Below, piece by piece: positions 1 through 9,107 of a stretch of DNA of 32,311 bases. The notes beneath the pieces are model-generated. The model was not told the origin of the DNA. It worked only from the letters and a program-made list of their open reading frames with translations, and did no database searches. This DNA is from an uncultured Prevotellaceae bacterium (lineage in GTDB: Bacteria; Bacteroidota; Bacteroidia; Bacteroidales; Bacteroidaceae): assembly GCA_946185805.1 (NCBI GenBank), contig CAMHKU010000023.1:1-32311 (forward strand), in the 5' to 3' direction. The translations under genes and the position numbers were made by a program. Within the stretch, counting starts at the first letter, position 1. Each line of letters starts with the position of its first letter.

Positions 1-1385
1 TCCGTCTTAACCTTCAGGTTGTCGATAATTTCCCAACCGAAAGAGCCGGCCATGTTGAGGTTCTTGCGCTGCTTCTTGCGGTCGTTGTCATACTGTGCCT
101 GAATGGGGTTGTAGAGGTTACCCAGGTCGTCGTCTTCAGCACCGGCCGATGCGTCGAGGTTCTTAATGGGGAACGGCGTGTAAATCACGGCGTAGCGCAG
201 ACGGCGGTCAGAGTCGTAGCTTCCTGTAGCATCCTGAGCGCCGCCGCCATTGATGTCGGTGATGCTGTAGCGTGCCTGGAAGTCGAGGGTGGTGCGCTTC
301 GAGGGCTTGGTGTTCAGTTTGAGGCTGAAGTTGTCGCGCTTGAACGATGAGCCAATCTGGATGGCCTTGTCGTTCATGTGGGCATAGCTGAAAGCATACT
401 TGATGTTATCAGAACCACCGTTGATGTTGATGTTGTGGTTGAAGGTGTGACCCGTGCGCCCGTAGACCAGATCCTGCCAGTCGTTGGTGGCAATGTTGTT
501 ATACAGGTCAGCATCCTGGTAGTTGCCGAAATAGTCGGTAAACGACTGAATCTTCGAGGGGTCGTTGTTGTTTCTCAGCAGGGCATACTCATACTGCCAG
601 TCCACGTAGTCGCGGGCAGAGAGCACATCCTGCTTCTGGGCAATTTTCTTCCAGCTGTAGTAGACGTTGTAGCTCACCTTTGTCTTGCCGGCCTTACCGC
701 TCTTGGTGGTGACGAGGATCACACCGTTAGCACCGCGGCTACCGTAGATGGCGGTAGAGGAAGCATCTTTCAGCACGGTGATGTCCTCAATGTCGTTGGC
801 GGGAATGTCGCTGATGCTCTCCACGGGGAATCCGTCGACGATGTAGAGCGGGTCGTTAGACTGGGTGATGGAGCCGCCGCCACGGACGCGGATCTTCACG
901 TCGGCGTCGGGCGAACCTTCAGTAGTGGTAATCTGCACACCGGGCATCTTACCCGTCAGTGCCTCCGAGGCGTTGGCCACGGGCACGGCCTGCAGGGTCT
1001 CACTGTTGACGGTGGCCACGGAACCCGTCAGATCCTTCTTCTTCACCGAGCCGTAACCGATGACCACCACGTCGTTGAGCGTGGTGTTGTCGTCTTCCAG
1101 CACGACGTTGACCGACGTCTTGCCTTTCACGTTCACGGTCTGCGTCTTCATGCCGATGTAGGAGATGACAATCGGATTGTTTCCCGTGAGCTTAATGGTG
1201 AAATTACCATCGAGGTCGGTGATACCGCCGTTCTTGGTGCCCTTCTCAATAATGCTGGCACCAATCACGCCTTCACCGCTCGAGTCCTTCACGTTGACCT
1301 TGACGGTCTGCGCCTGTATCGTGCCCACCACCATGATGAGGGCCAGTACAAGCGTCGCTCTGATACTCTTTAATTTTTCAGACAT
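1..1385 (-). CDS. SusC/RagA-type TonB-linked outer membrane protein, N-terminal part (runs off the left edge)
   Basis: Minus-strand translation from ATG at 1385: MSEKLKSIRATLVLALIMVVGTIQAQTVKVNVKDSSGEGVIGASIIEKGTKNGGITDLDGNFTIKL...VVVIGYGSVKKKDLTGSVATVNSETLQ...GSPDADVKIRVRGGGSITQSNDPLYIVDGFPVESISDIPANDIEDITVLKDASSTAIYGSRGANGVILV: signal peptide, carboxypeptidase-regulatory-like domain and plug motifs typical of SusC. Missing from the ORF track because it is open at the edge. Confidence 0.95.
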   Translation of the reverse strand, partial: MSEKLKSIRATLVLALIMVVGTIQAQTVKVNVKDSSGEGVIGASIIEKGTKNGGITDLDGNFTIKLTGNNPIVISYIGMKTQTVNVKGKTSVNVVLEDDNTTLNDVVVIGYGSVKKKDLTGSVATVNSETLQAVPVANASEALTGKMPGVQITTTEGSPDADVKIRVRGGGSITQSNDPLYIVDGFPVESISDIPANDIEDITVLKDASSTAIYGSRGANGVILVTTKSGKAGKTKVSYNVYYSWKKIAQKQDVLSARDYVDWQYEYALLRNNNDPSKIQSFTDYFGNYQDADLYNNIATNDWQDLVYGRTGHTFNHNININGGSDNIKYAFSYAHMNDKAIQIGSSFKRDNFSLKLNTKPSKRTTLDFQARYSITDINGGGAQDATGSYDSDRRLRYAVIYTPFPIKNLDASAGAEDDDLGNLYNPIQAQYDNDRKKQRKNLNMAGSFGWEIIDNLKVKT

Positions 1386-1514
1386 AGATTTTAGTAGTTT
1401 TAATGAATTATTTAGGGTTATTATTCCTCTTGGGCATAGTCTTCCTCATGCGGTTGACTGTGGGTTTTAGTAGCTTTTTCGTTTGCGTCTTTACGGTTTT
1501 TAGTAAATTTGGCG

Positions 1515-1522
1515 CAAAGATA
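1515..1522 (-). promoter_or_regulatory. Bacteroidetes -7 promoter box (TATCTTTG = TAnnTTTG) upstream of susC
   Basis: Exact TAnnTTTG on the minus strand, ~130 bp upstream of the susC ATG; only a weak -33 match. Confidence 0.5.
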
Positions 1523-1603
1523 CGAAATAAAAATCAATTAAAGAAACTTAAAGAGATAAATTTCTTGTAAACGTTTGCGTCGAAGTGTTAAAACACGAAG
1601 CAG

Positions 1604-1625
1604 GCGGGGCACTGTAGTGCTCCGC
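1604..1625 (-). terminator. Hairpin between the pectinesterase stop and the susC promoter; possible terminator
   Basis: GCGGGGCAC-TGTA-GTGCTCCGC, 9-bp stem with one G-U, no clear U-tract. Confidence 0.3.
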
Positions 1626-1672
1626 CCGCCTATACAGAGGAGTTAAGGTGTTAATTAGAGTAGAGGTAATGA

Positions 1673-1729
1673 CTTCTAACTTCTTCTAACTCCTTCTAAC
1701 TCCTTCTAACTTCTTCTAACTTCTTCTAC
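1673..1729 (-). repeat. Decamer tandem repeat (coding strand GAAGRAGTTA) directly after the pectinesterase stop codon
   Basis: + strand cttctaactt/cttctaactc repeated about 5-6 times; the same unit recurs at 32263-32311. Confidence 0.9.
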
Positions 1730-4700
1730 TTAATCACCTTCTTGCCGCCGATGATGTAGACACCCTTGCCGGCCTTGCTCACGCGCACGCCCTGCAGGTT
1801 GTAGATAGCGTCATCCTGCTGGCCGTCGGCCTTCACGGCGCTCACGGCGTTGACGGTACCGGCCACGGCGGCTGCGGGTCCGAAGCCGCCGCGGCTGTTA
1901 GCCGCACGGATGGTGAGGGCATCCTTGGCCGCATCGACGGTGATGTTGTAGGTGGGCTGCGTGGTGATGGCCACAAACTCGCCGTTCTTCTCTATCAGGT
2001 AGGCCGTAGCGCCGTTGTTGGCCGGTGTCCATGTCACGGTGCCGTTGTCATACTTGGCATCGGCGGGAGCCTCCAGCTGCTTGGCCTCCTGCTGTGCTGT
2101 CTGTGCCCAGTCGCCGAGTACGTAGTCGATGGTGTACTTGGCAGCCTCGTCGGCACTGAGGATGGTGTTGAGCGTGGTGTTCTGCTTGGTGAAGGTGACG
2201 GTGTTCGACGCCGGGGTGATGTCGTTGCCCTGTGCATCCTTGGTGCCATACTCGCCGGCAATGCTGTAGTCGCAGTTGATGCCGGAGAGGTTCCAGCGGG
2301 TAGCAATCAGCTTTGAGGGGGCTTCGAGTGTAGTGTTGAGGTAGATGCAGACGGGGTTGTCGCTCCATGCGCGGCCCAGGTTGTAAGAGTCGGCAAAGGT
2401 CTTCACGGTGCAGCCGTTGAACACGTAGAGCTCGGAGTTGGCCGAGATGGTGGTGGTGCTGCGCTTCTCGGTGACGATGGTGGCATTGTTGAAGTATGCG
2501 CGTCCGTTGCCGCAGAGGAAGTCCACCGTGCCGTGCAGCTCGCCGCCCTCGAAGTAGTAGAGTCCGCCCACCTTGTGCGAGTAGTAGGTGTCCTGATGCG
2601 ACAGGTGGTTGACGTTCTTGCAGATGGTCTTCGTGCCCTGGTCGTGCAGTGTGCAGGCGCGGCCGGTGGTGTTGGCGTCGTAATACATGTCGTTCTTCAG
2701 GGTCAGGTCCTGCATGTAGAGTCCCTCGCCGGTATTGTTCAGCAGGTCGGCCTTGCCTAAGCCCTCGATGGCCAGCGGCGGCGTGGTGACGACGATGGTC
2801 TTATCGGCACTCTGGCCTATGAGCGACACGTTCTTGCCCGAGATGGCGGTCATCACTTTCTCGCCAAGGTCGTAGGTGCCGTTCTGCAGGAAGATTTTGG
2901 CTCCCTCCTCAGCGCTGGCATTATTGATGGCTAAGATGAGGCTGGCGGCGTCGTCCTTCGGCACGATATAGTAGCCCGACTGCTCGTCCTTGGCCAGGAA
3001 GTTCTGTACGTTGTACACCTCTATGCGGTGCAGGTATGACTGTGCTGCGAAGGTGAAAGTGAGCTGGGTGGCTTCGCCGTCGTAGTTGACCACGGTTATG
3101 CCGCCGTCGGTTTCGGCTATAGCAGGCACATCGTTCTTAATTACGTTGCCCTTGGCGTCGGTAACGGTGATAGTGGTGCCGTTGCCATACTGGCAGAGGG
3201 CGAGCAGCACCTGAGCTTTGCCGGCCACGTCGACGGTAAACGAACCCTCGGCGGCAAAGTTCCAGCCGTGGTTGTTGTAATAAGCGCCGCCCGTGGTGGT
3301 GATTGTCTCGTGGTCCTCGGGATAGAATGTGGCCTTCGTCAGGTCGTAGGTCTGGATGCTGCCTACGCTTACTGACTCTATCGGCGTTACCTTGGCGCTG
3401 ATACTGATATTGCCGTTGACAGCGTCGTTGGCTTTCACTTTTGTCTCGTTGGCATAGAACCATCCGCGGAACTTCTCGCCCTGGCCGATGGTCAGGTCGG
3501 CCTCGCTGAAGGGCACGTCGCCGATGGCGTCGCCCTCATACACCTTCTTCGTGCCTAAGGTCTTGCCGTTCTGATCCTTATAGGTGACGGTTGCTTCCTG
3601 CACCTCAGCAGCCTCAGCCTTGAAATAGGGCAGGTAGGCAATGTCGCTGAAGGTCAGCACGGTGGGCTCGCCGACATAGAAGTAGGTGGCGGCGGCACCG
3701 TCCTGGTGGTAGCAGGTGGTGGTCTTCAGGTTAGGTTCGGCCAGCAGCTCGCCGGCGGCGTTGGTCACCTTGCAGGTGGCGGGGTTGGCATACTGGCAGC
3801 CGCCGATGGTGAACTTCACCGTGCCGTCTACGGGCACTGTGATGGTAACTTTGCCGTAGCCGTGGCTGTCGTTACGCTGCGTGCCGCTGAAGGTGACGCC
3901 GGCTGGCAGCGTCGAGGCGTCGAACTCGCCCTTGAGCTGGTCGTTGGTTATCTCGAAGTCGACGAATGTGCGAGCCACCGTCTCCTTGAACACTACCTTG
4001 GAGAGCACGCCCTCGACGGCGAGCTTGCGCTTGATGTAGATACCGGTGACCTCGGCGGGAATGTCGATAACCACGGCGTTAGACTCTGTCACGACGTCCG
4101 ACGTGGCGATGAGGTCGCCCTGTGTGGCGTTGCCGTCGGCAATGGTGCATGCCAGCACGTCGACGCTGAAGTCCTTCACGCCCGAGCGGGGGCCGATGAC
4201 GAGCGTCAGCTTGCCGGCCACGGCGGGCTTGGCAAAGAAGGCATAGCCGCTGGAGTTGAGCTTGATGCCCTTCAGGCCGTTGTTGGTGCCGGCACCGTCG
4301 TTGACGCTGGCGGCGTAGTACAGGCCGTTGTCGGGGCTGCCCTTAGGAGCGGCCTCGCTGTAATCCCAGGTCAGCACCACGGGTTCGGCGACAGGCCCGG
4401 CTGTAACCTCCACGACGTCGTCGGCCGTGCGGGGGCAAATCTCAATCTTGTCGTTATACATCACCACGATGCCGGTGACGTCGTACTTCTTGCCGTCTTC
4501 CAGGGCGGCGCTGGTCTTAAACTTGTCGTAGTAGACGATGCTATTGGTGCCGTCGGTCAGCAGTTTGTCGCCCTCGCCGGCCTGATAGGTCACGCCCTTC
4601 AGCGTTACCAGTGTGCTCTGGTTGGCCTTGTTGATGTCGGCAATCTTTTTCTCGGCAGCTGCCACGTCGCCATTGCTGGTGGTCAGAGCGTCCTTCTTGA

Positions 4701-5433
4701 AGTCGGTAATCTCGGCATTGCCCTGATAGAGCGTCAGGTAACATTCCATCTCGCCCGTCAGCTTCTCGCCAACCTCCAGGCCGTGGTTCTTGGTGTAGAC
4801 CAGCAGTCCGTAGCCCTCACTGTCGGCAATGTAGGCATTGCTGCCGCTGACAAAGACCACCTGCTGTCCGTCAAACTTGATGATGACGGGCGTGCTGGCG
4901 CTCTTGGCTTCGGCCTGAATGTCCTTCAGCGATGTGTAGGTGGGGTGGGTGGTTTCGCCCGTGCCGTAGTCGATGATGATGCTCTTGATGCGCACCTGGG
5001 TGTTTTCGGTGTTGGCATTGCCCAGCACAAACTTCTTGGCGCCGATGGTGTAGTCACCGTCGGTGCCTGTTACGGCTTTGCCGTCGACGGTGACAGACAC
5101 GTTGCTGTACTGTGCGCCGGTAAAGCTGATGTGGATACTGTTGATGGTCTCGCCCGAGAGCGACTCCACGGTGACGGTGTTGCCGCCGTCGGCCGACCAG
5201 TAGAATCGCATGTCGCCGGCTTTGTTGAGGCCGGGCAGATTGCTGTTGGCACCTTTGTCGCCGATGACCGACCATGAGGTGGCGTCGAGGCCCATGAGGG
5301 CGGCGTCGTTTTCGCCGGTCATGTTGGTGGTGGTGGTGCCTGTGTAGGCCATCGTCACCTCCTTAGCCGACACTGTGCTGCAGAGCAGCGTAAGCAGGCT
5401 CAGCAGCGTCAAACGTAAAAATTGAATCTTCAT
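1726..5433 (-). CDS. Secreted multidomain pectinesterase (CE8-like catalytic domain near the C-terminus)
   Basis: 1235 aa, signal peptide, and the pectinesterase signature HQDTYYSHKVGGLYYFEGGELHGTVDFLCGNGRAYFNNATI plus LGRAWSDNP. C-terminal YNLQGVRV...KGVYIIGGKKVIK. Confidence 0.87.
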   Translation of the reverse strand: MKIQFLRLTLLSLLTLLCSTVSAKEVTMAYTGTTTTNMTGENDAALMGLDATSWSVIGDKGANSNLPGLNKAGDMRFYWSADGGNTVTVESLSGETINSIHISFTGAQYSNVSVTVDGKAVTGTDGDYTIGAKKFVLGNANTENTQVRIKSIIIDYGTGETTHPTYTSLKDIQAEAKSASTPVIIKFDGQQVVFVSGSNAYIADSEGYGLLVYTKNHGLEVGEKLTGEMECYLTLYQGNAEITDFKKDALTTSNGDVAAAEKKIADINKANQSTLVTLKGVTYQAGEGDKLLTDGTNSIVYYDKFKTSAALEDGKKYDVTGIVVMYNDKIEICPRTADDVVEVTAGPVAEPVVLTWDYSEAAPKGSPDNGLYYAASVNDGAGTNNGLKGIKLNSSGYAFFAKPAVAGKLTLVIGPRSGVKDFSVDVLACTIADGNATQGDLIATSDVVTESNAVVIDIPAEVTGIYIKRKLAVEGVLSKVVFKETVARTFVDFEITNDQLKGEFDASTLPAGVTFSGTQRNDSHGYGKVTITVPVDGTVKFTIGGCQYANPATCKVTNAAGELLAEPNLKTTTCYHQDGAAATYFYVGEPTVLTFSDIAYLPYFKAEAAEVQEATVTYKDQNGKTLGTKKVYEGDAIGDVPFSEADLTIGQGEKFRGWFYANETKVKANDAVNGNISISAKVTPIESVSVGSIQTYDLTKATFYPEDHETITTTGGAYYNNHGWNFAAEGSFTVDVAGKAQVLLALCQYGNGTTITVTDAKGNVIKNDVPAIAETDGGITVVNYDGEATQLTFTFAAQSYLHRIEVYNVQNFLAKDEQSGYYIVPKDDAASLILAINNASAEEGAKIFLQNGTYDLGEKVMTAISGKNVSLIGQSADKTIVVTTPPLAIEGLGKADLLNNTGEGLYMQDLTLKNDMYYDANTTGRACTLHDQGTKTICKNVNHLSHQDTYYSHKVGGLYYFEGGELHGTVDFLCGNGRAYFNNATIVTEKRSTTTISANSELYVFNGCTVKTFADSYNLGRAWSDNPVCIYLNTTLEAPSKLIATRWNLSGINCDYSIAGEYGTKDAQGNDITPASNTVTFTKQNTTLNTILSADEAAKYTIDYVLGDWAQTAQQEAKQLEAPADAKYDNGTVTWTPANNGATAYLIEKNGEFVAITTQPTYNITVDAAKDALTIRAANSRGGFGPAAAVAGTVNAVSAVKADGQQDDAIYNLQGVRVSKAGKGVYIIGGKKVIK

Positions 5434-5481
5434 AAGCTTAATGTTTTAGGGTTATTTAATATGTTTGTTGTGGGTATTCCT

Positions 5482-7605
5482 TCAACGAGCGGTGTATTTG
5501 CGGCCGTTCTTGATGACGAGTCCGCGGTAGTTGTTGCCCACACGCTGGCCGCTGAGGTTGTAGACGGCGCCGGTGGTGCGCTCTGCGGCAACGTTGCTGA
5601 TGCCAGTAGCCACGCTGCGCAGCACCTCAAGCTTGATGATAAAAACATTGGTGCCCGATTTGCCGCGCGTCATCTTTAGACTCTTGCTGCCGGCTCCGGC
5701 CCCCACCGTCCACACGTTGGTGTTAGGTTGCTGGCCTACGTTGGCATGGATGTTGTTGAACAGGTATTCGTCGTCGATAATCGTGCCGTTGGCAAACTTG
5801 AAGTAGATAGAACCGGCGGCGTCGGTATCTTTGTTGCGGTAGGCAGTGATGCTCAGCTGGTCTTTCTCCTGAAGAGCCTCGTTGAGTGTCAGCTCCACAT
5901 AGGCGCTCTCGTCGACAGTAGCTTTCTTGCCGTTAAGCTGGATAACGGTATAGCCGTCGCGCGCGATGCCTACGCTCGTGCCGTCCTGAGCCACGATGGT
6001 GCCGCCGCTCTCAGTGCCTTGGTCCCATGTGTAAATGGCTTGTTGCTCTGTGGGCGTAGGGTCGTCGTCGTTGCTGCCGTAGCCTTTGCGGGCGGGGGTG
6101 CCGTCGTAGTAGTGCACACCTGCGGCGCGCGTCGTTGCGGGGTAGTATTCCTCTAGGGTGAAGTCGGCATCGGCGTTCTGTTGCTTGATCAAGTCCTCTA
6201 CCAAAGAGTTGGCATACACTTCAATGTTGGTGTAGTATCCCTTGGCGTCTAGGGTATAGGCCTTGGGATCCAGGTTGCCGCCGTTGGCCTGTTCCCACAC
6301 GTCGGGCATGCCGTCGCCGTCGCTGTCGGCCAGCACGTCGTAGGTTTCCAGCGTGGGCCATCCGCCGACGTCGCCTTGGGTGTCGATGAATCCGCCCGTA
6401 GAGCCGTTGCTACCCTTGAAGGTGTAGGTGCCGTTGCGCGTGTCCTTCATAATGCGGCGGTCAACGCTGTCGCGGCGGTAGGAAGCCCCCACATAGGCCA
6501 GCACCTTGTCAAAGGCCTTCTGTGCCGTGTGCATGGTGGTCAGCTGGTCGCTGTTCTCGGCCACGAAGCGAGTGGCCGACTTGATGCTGTTCTTCACCGC
6601 CGTGGTGTTGTTGTCGGGGTGTACGCCCTGCCAGTTGTCATTGGTTACTGCCGTCGAGCCATACATGTAGTTGCCGGTGATGTAGAAGTGTCCGGGAACG
6701 ACGGTGCTCGTGCCCATGGCCTTGGTACAGTTCGAGCACTTCGTAGTGGGGTTGATGATGCGAGCCTTGTTGCTCGACGTTGAGCCCGGCTTGTAGTAGT
6801 TGTTAATGATGTTGTACTTCTTGAAGTCGTTGTTGTCGTTGGCCGACTCACCGCCATAGGTGCTGTTGCCGCCCCAGTTGTAGACCACGTTGTTGATATA
6901 GTCGACGGGGCCTTTCTGCGTGTTGACGTAGTCGTGGTCAAACCTCGGGTTGCGGCTAGAGTGGTTAGCCAGCAGGTTGTGGTGGTAGGCAGCGTTCTTG
7001 CCGCCCCAGATGCCGCCGTAGCCGTGGGCACCCTTGCCGTGGATACTGTTGACCAGGCTCTCGGAGAGCATGCACCACTGTAGTGTGAAATTCTCTATGC
7101 CGTAGAACGAGCCACACTCATCTACCGACCAGCTCATGGAACAGTGGTCGATGATGATGTTCTTCTTCTCGCTGCCGGTGTGGAAATAGGCGTTCATGGC
7201 GTCGTCCTCGGTATTGGTCTCGTCGCCCAGACGGCAGCGCAGGAATCTTAAGATGACGTTGTTGGCCGAGATGTTCAGCGTGTGGCCGCTCACGCAGATG
7301 CCGTCGCCGGGAGCGGTCTGTCCGAGGATAGTGATGTCGTCTTTGTTGATTTTTAGCTGCGACTTCAGCTGGATGGTTCCCGACACGTCGAACACCACGA
7401 CACGCTTGCCGCTGGTGGTACAAGCGGCGCGCAGCGAACCGGGGCCGGAGTCGTTGAGGTTGCTCACGTGAATCACTTGTCCGCCGCGGCCACCGGTGGT
7501 GGTGTAGCGGGCCACGCCCTCGGCACCGGGGAAGGCAGGCACCTGCCCCAGCGCCGAGAGTGTGAGAATGTTAGTGGTTATTAAGAGTAGTGCTTTCTTA
7601 ATCAT
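5482..7605 (-). CDS. Secreted pectate lyase (PL1-like)
   Basis: 707 aa; FPGAEGVARYTTTGGRGGQVIHVSNLNDSGPGSLRAAC, VVVFDVSGTIQL, IIIDHCSMSWSVDE, FDHDYVNTQKGPVDYINNVVYNW. Confidence 0.87.
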   Translation of the reverse strand: MIKKALLLITTNILTLSALGQVPAFPGAEGVARYTTTGGRGGQVIHVSNLNDSGPGSLRAACTTSGKRVVVFDVSGTIQLKSQLKINKDDITILGQTAPGDGICVSGHTLNISANNVILRFLRCRLGDETNTEDDAMNAYFHTGSEKKNIIIDHCSMSWSVDECGSFYGIENFTLQWCMLSESLVNSIHGKGAHGYGGIWGGKNAAYHHNLLANHSSRNPRFDHDYVNTQKGPVDYINNVVYNWGGNSTYGGESANDNNDFKKYNIINNYYKPGSTSSNKARIINPTTKCSNCTKAMGTSTVVPGHFYITGNYMYGSTAVTNDNWQGVHPDNNTTAVKNSIKSATRFVAENSDQLTTMHTAQKAFDKVLAYVGASYRRDSVDRRIMKDTRNGTYTFKGSNGSTGGFIDTQGDVGGWPTLETYDVLADSDGDGMPDVWEQANGGNLDPKAYTLDAKGYYTNIEVYANSLVEDLIKQQNADADFTLEEYYPATTRAAGVHYYDGTPARKGYGSNDDDPTPTEQQAIYTWDQGTESGGTIVAQDGTSVGIARDGYTVIQLNGKKATVDESAYVELTLNEALQEKDQLSITAYRNKDTDAAGSIYFKFANGTIIDDEYLFNNIHANVGQQPNTNVWTVGAGAGSKSLKMTRGKSGTNVFIIKLEVLRSVATGISNVAAERTTGAVYNLSGQRVGNNYRGLVIKNGRKYTAR

Positions 7606-7657
7606 TGTTATGTGTGTGTGGATTATTCGTATCTTAAGTAACAGTAAAAAATATAGG

Positions 7658-9004
7658 CTATTTCAGCAGTTTTCTGCCGTTGCAAATGACCAGCCCCTTA
7701 TAACTGCTGTCCACGCGCTGCCCGCGAAGGTTGTAAAAAGGGCCTTGCTCATCCTCCCCGGCATGCTGCGTCAGCGGGCGTATGGTGGTGGCGTCGGCAG
7801 CGAAGAGCGTGGCGCCGGCACCGGCCTTCACGGCTGACGGCACGTCGCTGGCTGGTGCCACCGTATAGTCGTAAGGCATGCTGACGGTAGCCCCCGTCGA
7901 GGAGTGCTTCTTTGTAGTGGCGGCCACGTAGTTGTCCGACCGCCAGGTCACGGCGGTGGCTCCGCTCTGGCCGTAGTAGTTGTTCACGCCGGAGGCAAAG
8001 TAGTTGCCCTCGATGAGGAACTCTGAGTTCTTGCGCGGGTTGATGCAGTTGCTGGAGCCGCTGCAGGTGAAGTAGTTGTTGAGCATGTGAATCTTGCCCA
8101 CGCGCGCCATGGGCATACGCTGCTTGCAGTCCGTGCCCCACCAGTTGAAGGCAAAGGTGGTGTTCAGATAGCCCGTAGCCTCGCTGTCGCTGCTGCCTAT
8201 GAGGTTGGTGTTCTGGTGCATATACGAACGGTCGGTATAGCTGAAGGTACACCAGCTGACAGTGAAGAAGTCCGACTGCTGAGTGATGTCGAAGTTGCCG
8301 TCCATGCCGTCCTGGAAGGCGCAGTGGTCTATCCAGCAGTGCTTGGCCTTGGTGGCCGAGATGAGGTCCTTGCCGCCAACGTCGACGGAGCCGGGACCAA
8401 CGAAGGTGATGTTGCGTATGATGATGTTCTCGCAACCGCTGAGTGACAGTATGCCTGCGTTGCGGTAAGTCTCTTTCGTGTCGCCGGTCAGTTCAATGAT
8501 TATGCGGCGGGTGTTATACTCAGCCTGCTCGGTGACCTTAGTGCCGTTGGGCAATGTGCCGCCGCCGCTGCTGGTGCTCATGCTGGGAACGCCGGCGGCG
8601 TTGAGCGCCTGCTTCATCTCCGGCGTGACGTGCCACTGCGTGCAGAGACGTGCGCCATTGATGCCCAGCAGCGTCTTGCCGGTAGTGGTTACGCCGATGT
8701 TGCTTGAGACGATGAAGTCGCCCTGTGAACCGTCGAAGATGATGACGTCGTTCTGCTTGATGGCATTTTCAATAGTGCTCTTCATATCCTGACCGGTAGC
8801 CGTCAGTACAGTGCTCTTGCCTGTGAAGTTGGCGGGCAGTGGGTAGTTGTAGCAGCTCCCGCCGGTGATATTATAGACACTCGTGGCGCTGGTGCGCGAC
8901 GAGCGGGTGCAGAAGCCGAAGGGTGCGTTCTGGTCGTAATCGGCGGCCGTGGCTGCCACCGTCGTCAGCAGCCCCAGAGCCAGTATCAGTAGTTGTTTAT
9001 TCAT
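7658..9004 (-). CDS. Secreted pectate lyase (PL1-like)
   Basis: 448 aa; IRNITFVGPGSVDVGGKDLISATKAKHCWIDHCAFQDGMDGNFDITQQSDFFTVSWCTFSY, MPMARVGKIHMLNNYF. Confidence 0.87.
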   Translation of the reverse strand: MNKQLLILALGLLTTVAATAADYDQNAPFGFCTRSSRTSATSVYNITGGSCYNYPLPANFTGKSTVLTATGQDMKSTIENAIKQNDVIIFDGSQGDFIVSSNIGVTTTGKTLLGINGARLCTQWHVTPEMKQALNAAGVPSMSTSSGGGTLPNGTKVTEQAEYNTRRIIIELTGDTKETYRNAGILSLSGCENIIIRNITFVGPGSVDVGGKDLISATKAKHCWIDHCAFQDGMDGNFDITQQSDFFTVSWCTFSYTDRSYMHQNTNLIGSSDSEATGYLNTTFAFNWWGTDCKQRMPMARVGKIHMLNNYFTCSGSSNCINPRKNSEFLIEGNYFASGVNNYYGQSGATAVTWRSDNYVAATTKKHSSTGATVSMPYDYTVAPASDVPSAVKAGAGATLFAADATTIRPLTQHAGEDEQGPFYNLRGQRVDSSYKGLVICNGRKLLK

Positions 9005-9107
9005 ATTCTTTGTTGATGTCTAAGTAACATACCAAATTAATTGTTTATCATCATTTAAAGTGTTATCGGGGGTTTGGGTAAAGCGTCAGCGAGAGAGGTG
9101 TCGTATC

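Noticed and set aside
378-1373. 331-aa plus-strand ORF
   Set aside because: Antisense to the SusC gene, which the track missed only because it runs off the edge.
3706-5277. 523-aa plus-strand ORF opposite the pectinesterase
   Set aside because: Same shadow-ORF signature, no signal peptide or motif.
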